Below, in pieces: positions 1-5,489 of a stretch of 5,489 nt of DNA (position 1 is its first letter; each line of letters begins with the position of its first letter). The notes under the pieces were generated by a model that worked only from the letters and a program-made list of their open reading frames with translations, did not search any database and was not told the DNA's origin. The stretch is from Microcosmobacter mediterraneus (GTDB lineage Bacteria; Bacteroidota; Bacteroidia; Flavobacteriales; Flavobacteriaceae), in assembly GCF_031846265.1 (NCBI RefSeq), contig NZ_JAVRIA010000013.1:1-5489 (forward strand). Direction: 5' to 3'. The position numbers were made by a program, and so were the translations under genes.

Positions 1-10
1 TATTCTAAAC

Positions 11-46
11 AAAAAAACACCCTTACTAATAAAAGTAAGGGTGTTT
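11..46 (-). terminator. Intrinsic terminator of the rRNA operon
   Basis: A perfect 13-bp inverted repeat (arms 15-27 and 34-46, AAACACCCTTACT against its complement) encloses a 6-nt loop. In minus-strand transcripts the stem is followed directly by a run of seven U residues (complement of the A-run at 11-17). Nothing comparable follows the stem on the plus strand, so it is oriented to stop transcription coming out of the 5S gene. It lies about 25 nt past the 5S gene and closes the transcription unit. Confidence 0.93.
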
Positions 47-51
47 ATAAA

Positions 52-68
52 TCACGTTAGTTGCGTGA
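52..68 (-). other. Small hairpin between 5S and the terminator
   Basis: TCACG (52-56) and CGTGA (64-68) form a 5-bp stem with a 7-nt loop. It sits between the 5S 3' end and the terminator hairpin. It could mark 5S 3' trimming or be chance; a stem this short is weak evidence. Confidence 0.35.
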
Positions 69-71
69 CAA

Positions 72-179
72 AAAAGGCGGCGACCTACTCTTCCACGATT
101 GTAGTACCATCGGCGCAAATGGGCTTAACTTCTCTGTTCGGAATGGTAAGAGGTGAGCCCCATCGCTATAACCACCTTA
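72..179 (-). rRNA. rrf: 5S ribosomal RNA
   Basis: This is the 5S RNA of the large ribosomal subunit, which forms the central protuberance with proteins such as uL5, uL18 and bL25. On the minus strand the ends pair as helix I: AAGGTGGT (178 down to 171) against GCCGCCTT (81 down to 74), 8 pairs including two G-U wobbles. The core reads CCGAACAGAGAAGTTAAGCCC, the typical loop B/helix III region, followed by the GATGGTA and GAGAGTAGGTC-like helix IV/V region, here with GAAGAGTAGGTCG. The length of about 106-108 nt fits bacterial 5S. It is the last gene of the operon, about 200 nt after 23S. Exact ends are set from helix I and may be off by a few nucleotides. A U6 stretch follows the 3' strand of helix I directly. 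Confidence 0.95.
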
Positions 180-183
180 AAGT

Positions 184-211
184 TTAGTAATTAGTAACTT
201 ATTATTAGTAA
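184..211. repeat. TTAGTAA heptamer copies near 5S
   Basis: Two adjacent copies of TTAGTAA (184-190 and 191-197) and a third at 205-211 are visible. The same heptamer family forms a longer tandem array at 3401-3435 between the two tRNA genes. The copy count here is low and the background AT-rich, so the link rests on the shared motif. Confidence 0.55.
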
Positions 212-247
212 AATAGTACTTACTACTTCACACTTATTACTAAGTAC

Positions 248-263
248 TTGCGCTTTTGCGCAA
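248..263 (-). other. GC-rich hairpin in the 23S-5S spacer
   Basis: TTGCGC (248-253) and GCGCAA (258-263) form a perfect 6-bp stem. The loop is AAAA in the minus-strand transcript. It is the most GC-rich stretch in an AT-rich spacer, so a processing or folding role between 23S and 5S is plausible. No U-tract follows it, so it is not a terminator. Confidence 0.5.
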
Positions 264-268
264 ATATC

Positions 269-295
269 TTAACATATTGAAAAAGGACGATAATT
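269..295 (-). promoter_or_regulatory. Distal arm of the 23S processing stalk
   Basis: Positions 272-285 are perfectly complementary over 14 nt to 3277-3290 upstream of 23S, and 289-295 to 3264-3270 over 7 nt in nested order. This brings the two sides of 23S together as the precursor stem usually cut by RNase III. The same segment also matches the 16S leader: 269-281 pairs with 5283-5295 (13 nt) and 287-295 with 5248-5256 (9 nt). The pairings are seen directly; the processing role is inferred from known rRNA operons. Confidence 0.75.
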
Positions 296-355
296 GTCTA
301 TATACATGATTGTTTTATACTCTAAAAAAACACCTTCACTCAGCAATCATTACTG

Positions 356-377
356 GTCACTGAGCGAAGTCGAAGTG

Positions 378-379
<2 letters not shown>
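356..379. repeat. Palindromic intergenic repeat at the 23S 3' boundary
   Basis: A 24-bp element with 6-bp terminal arms GTCACT (356-361) and AGTGAC (374-379) surrounds a GAGCGAAGTCGA core. From memory it resembles dispersed short palindromic repeats with a GAGCGAAGTCGAAG-type core seen in intergenic DNA of Bacteroidota and other bacteria. It begins at the predicted last bases of 23S. Its composition differs from the surrounding AT-rich spacer, which suggests insertion. Membership in that family has not been tested by search. Confidence 0.5.
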
Positions 380-3194
<2,815 letters not shown>

Positions 3195-3263
3195 ACTTTT
3201 GTCTTTTTAATGAGTTACATAATTGCTCGTTACAATTATTAATTTTATTAAATATTTCTATCT

Positions 3264-3290
3264 AATTATCATGTATCTTTTTCAATATGT
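3264..3290 (-). promoter_or_regulatory. Proximal arm of the 23S processing stalk
   Basis: This segment upstream of 23S pairs with the trailer downstream of 23S: 3277-3290 with 272-285 (14 bp, perfect) and 3264-3270 with 289-295 (7 bp). The outer block overlaps the boxA-like element at 3281-3298, so stem formation and antitermination-factor binding would involve the same RNA. The RNase III-type role is inferred from rRNA operons generally. Confidence 0.75.
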
Positions 3291-3298
3291 CAATGAAC
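3281..3298 (-). promoter_or_regulatory. BoxA-like antitermination element before 23S
   Basis: The minus strand reads GTTCATTGACATATTGAA. It matches the leader element at 5283-5300 in 17 of 18 positions and resembles the E. coli rrn boxA TGCTCTTTAACA, which recruits NusB and NusE (S10). E. coli rrn operons likewise carry one boxA in the leader and one in the 16S-23S spacer. No boxB hairpin is evident. Factor binding is inferred; the duplication at the two expected sites is seen. Confidence 0.7.
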
Positions 3299-3317
3299 GT
3301 TTTCAGCTATACGCTGT

Positions 3318-3394
<77 letters not shown>

Positions 3395-3400
3395 CAATTA

Positions 3401-3435
3401 CTAGTAGTTAGTAATTAGTAGTTAGTAGTTAGTAC
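3401..3435. repeat. Five-unit 7-bp tandem repeat between the tRNA genes
   Basis: Five consecutive heptamers are visible: CTAGTAG, TTAGTAA, TTAGTAG, TTAGTAG, TTAGTAC. Further single copies of the motif lie at 3477-3483, overlapping the tRNA-Ile 3' end, and at 184-211 near 5S. The array sits in the 86-nt spacer between tRNA-Ile and tRNA-Ala. The remainder of that spacer (3436-3476) shows no recognisable element. Slipped-strand expansion is the likely origin. Confidence 0.8.
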
Positions 3436-3480
3436 AACTACCACTCAACTTCTAGAATTTCCTTTATATATTATAGTTAG

Positions 3481-3554
3481 TAGTCTCAGGCAGACTCGAA
3501 CTGCCGACCTCTACATTATCAGTGTAGCGCTCTAACCAGCTGAGCTATGAGACT
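3481..3554 (-). tRNA. tRNA-Ile (anticodon GAU)
   Basis: The minus strand folds as a standard cloverleaf: acceptor AGTCTCA/TGAGACT (7 perfect pairs), D stem GCTC/GAGC, anticodon stem CTACA/TGTAG with loop CTGATAA (anticodon GAT at 3520-3518), and T stem GGCAG/CTGCC with loop TTCGAGT. The discriminator is A (3481). The next three bases read CTA, not CCA, so the 3' end must be completed by the CCA-adding enzyme, unlike the neighbouring tRNA-Ala. The coordinates exclude CCA (74 nt). It is the first tRNA in the 16S-23S spacer, about 80 nt after 16S. Confidence 0.97.
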
Positions 3555-3585
3555 CTACTATAATAGATCAATTAAATTAACAGCA

Positions 3586-3626
3586 AAAGAGAACAAACTA
3601 TCTTTTTCTTCTTATTTATAGTCGTC
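3586..3626 (-). promoter_or_regulatory. Distal arm of the 16S processing stalk
   Basis: Positions 3615-3626 (TTTATAGTCGTC on the plus strand) pair over 12 bp, one G-U included, with 5191-5202 in the leader. Positions 3586-3593 (AAAGAGAA) pair with 5231-5238 over 8 bp. The blocks are nested and enclose the whole 16S gene, as expected for the precursor stem cut by RNase III. The stem is only about 8 nt from the 16S 3' end. The structure is inferred from complementarity. Confidence 0.65.
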
Positions 3627-3633
3627 TTTCTCT

Positions 3634-5157
<1,524 letters not shown>

Positions 5158-5190
5158 GTTAAATCTTCTGGTATAAATACCAATATTATT

Positions 5191-5238
5191 AACAACTATA
5201 AAAAATTGATTGAGTACTCAAAATGGCTTATTCTCTTT
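5191..5238 (-). promoter_or_regulatory. Proximal arm of the 16S processing stalk
   Basis: AACAACTATAAA (5191-5202) pairs with 3615-3626 over 12 bp, and TTCTCTTT (5231-5238) pairs with 3586-3593 over 8 bp. Together they bracket 16S. The palindrome at 5210-5221 lies between the two blocks and would form a side hairpin. The processing role is inferred. Confidence 0.65.
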
Positions 5239-5282
5239 GTCTTGAAAAATTATCGTTTCCAATAACTTCTCTACGCTGTCAA

Positions 5283-5300
5283 TTCAATATGTTAATGAAC
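5283..5300 (-). promoter_or_regulatory. BoxA-like antitermination element in the leader
   Basis: The minus strand reads GTTCATTAACATATTGAA, close to E. coli rrn boxA (GCTCTTTAACA) and 17 of 18 identical to the spacer copy at 3281-3298. It lies about 40 nt after the inferred start. A NusB/NusE-dependent role in resisting Rho-type termination across the untranslated rRNA is inferred from homology in sequence and position. Confidence 0.7.
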
Positions 5301-5342
5301 TTTTTTATTCAAACTTCTTAGCGTTCTGCTCCAAAGCGGGTG

Positions 5343-5373
5343 CAAATATAAAACCCTTTTTTTTATCCCACAA
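5343..5373 (-). promoter_or_regulatory. Bacteroidetes-type rRNA promoter
   Basis: The minus strand shows TTG (5373-5371), 20 nt, then TATATTTG (5350-5343). This fits the Bacteroidetes consensus TTG-N17-23-TAnnTTTG used by the group's primary sigma factor. Transcription would start a few bases later, near 5337. The DNA upstream (5374-5402) is an A/T-rich stretch in the position of an UP-like element. No second promoter of this form was seen upstream. Confidence 0.85.
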
Positions 5374-5489
5374 CATCTAAATCAAAAATATTTTTATTTT
5401 TTTTATATTGATTCTAATACGTTATTCAACTCCTCAATATCATTAATCTAAATCACCCTTTCAAAGCCCTAAATATTTAAACTTCTTAC
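5374..5489. other. AT-rich region upstream of the rRNA promoter
   Basis: This 116-bp stretch to the window edge holds no intact gene. Nearest the promoter it is nearly pure A/T (5382-5409). On the minus strand, 5447-5403 reads INDIEELNNVLESI followed by TAA, which has a coding-like composition, but a stop lies directly before it and the adjacent frame is broken upstream. It may be the decayed 3' end of a neighbouring gene or chance. No terminator for an upstream gene is visible; the AAAAATATTTTT palindrome here lacks G-C pairs. Confidence 0.5.

Larger units (their letters stand above)
180..377 (-). other. 23S-5S internal transcribed spacer
   Basis: This AT-rich spacer of about 200 nt contains no gene. 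In transcription order it holds a palindromic repeat abutting the 23S end (356-379), weak inverted arms CAATCAT/ATGATTG (344-350 and 306-312), the distal arm of the 23S processing stalk (269-295), a hairpin (248-263), an 8-bp inverted repeat AGTACTTA/TAAGTACT (215-222 and 241-248) and TTAGTAA heptamers (184-211). It is unusually long and structured for a spacer between 23S and 5S. Confidence 0.8.
5158..5337 (-). other. 16S leader of the rRNA precursor
   Basis: About 180 nt lie between the inferred transcription start and 16S, with no gene. From 5' to 3' in the transcript the leader holds a boxA-like element (5283-5300), a segment complementary to the 23S trailer (5248-5256), the two proximal arms of the 16S stalk (5231-5238 and 5191-5202), a perfect 12-bp palindrome TTGAGTACTCAA (5210-5221) and a 5-bp hairpin TGGTA/TACCA (5169-5182) just before 16S. 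The start near 5337 is estimated from the promoter -7 box. Confidence 0.75.

Noticed and set aside
314..360. Possible terminator or attenuator after 23S (U-run from the A-run near 324-330)
   Set aside because: Only a 5-6 bp imperfect stem (CTCAG/CTGAG) precedes the U-run and it is separated from it by several bases. Transcription must also continue into 5S.
3401..3435. CRISPR-like array
   Set aside because: The 7-bp units are directly adjacent with no spacers, so this is a simple tandem repeat.
5387..5398. AAAAATATTTTT palindrome followed by a T-run as a plus-strand terminator
   Set aside because: The stem has no G-C pairs, and such palindromes are expected in DNA this AT-rich.

Overview
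The window is one complete ribosomal RNA operon read on the minus strand. From high to low coordinates it runs: promoter, leader, 16S rRNA, tRNA-Ile(GAU), tRNA-Ala(UGC), 23S rRNA, 5S rRNA, intrinsic terminator. I find no convincing intact protein-coding gene. The open reading frames that can be drawn here lie almost entirely inside 16S and 23S on either strand and are by-products of rRNA sequence.

The organism is a member of Bacteroidota, most likely Flavobacteriaceae. The 16S gene carries a perfect match to the Cytophaga-Flavobacteria site TGGTCCGTGTCTCAGTAC (4823-4840) and to the Bacteroidetes site GGTAAGGTTCCTCGCGTA (4182-4199). The promoter has the Bacteroidetes form TTG-N20-TATATTTG, and the spacers are very AT-rich. 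I cannot name the genus from memory.

Layout: 5374-5489 is AT-rich upstream DNA, perhaps with a decayed gene tail. The promoter is at 5343-5373. The leader (about 5337-5158) holds a boxA-like antitermination element (5283-5300), one arm of the 16S processing stalk and two small palindromes. 16S is at 3634-5157, followed by the other stalk arm, tRNA-Ile (3481-3554), a heptamer tandem repeat (3401-3435) and tRNA-Ala (3318-3394). The next spacer carries a second boxA-like element (3281-3298) that overlaps one arm of the 23S stalk. 23S is at 378-3194. The 23S-5S spacer (180-377) holds a palindromic repeat, the other 23S stalk arm, a hairpin and more heptamers. 5S (72-179) and a strong terminator (11-46) end the unit.

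The parts work as one transcript: a strong promoter starts it, boxA-like sites probably recruit Nus-type antitermination factors before 16S and again before 23S, long-range stems expose the rRNAs to RNase III-type processing, and the hairpin after 5S stops transcription. The window shows no novel system. The points most worth checking are the complementarity of the 23S trailer to both boxA-like regions, a covarying A2057-U2611 pair and a G at position 1067 in 23S, and the two repeat families in the spacers.
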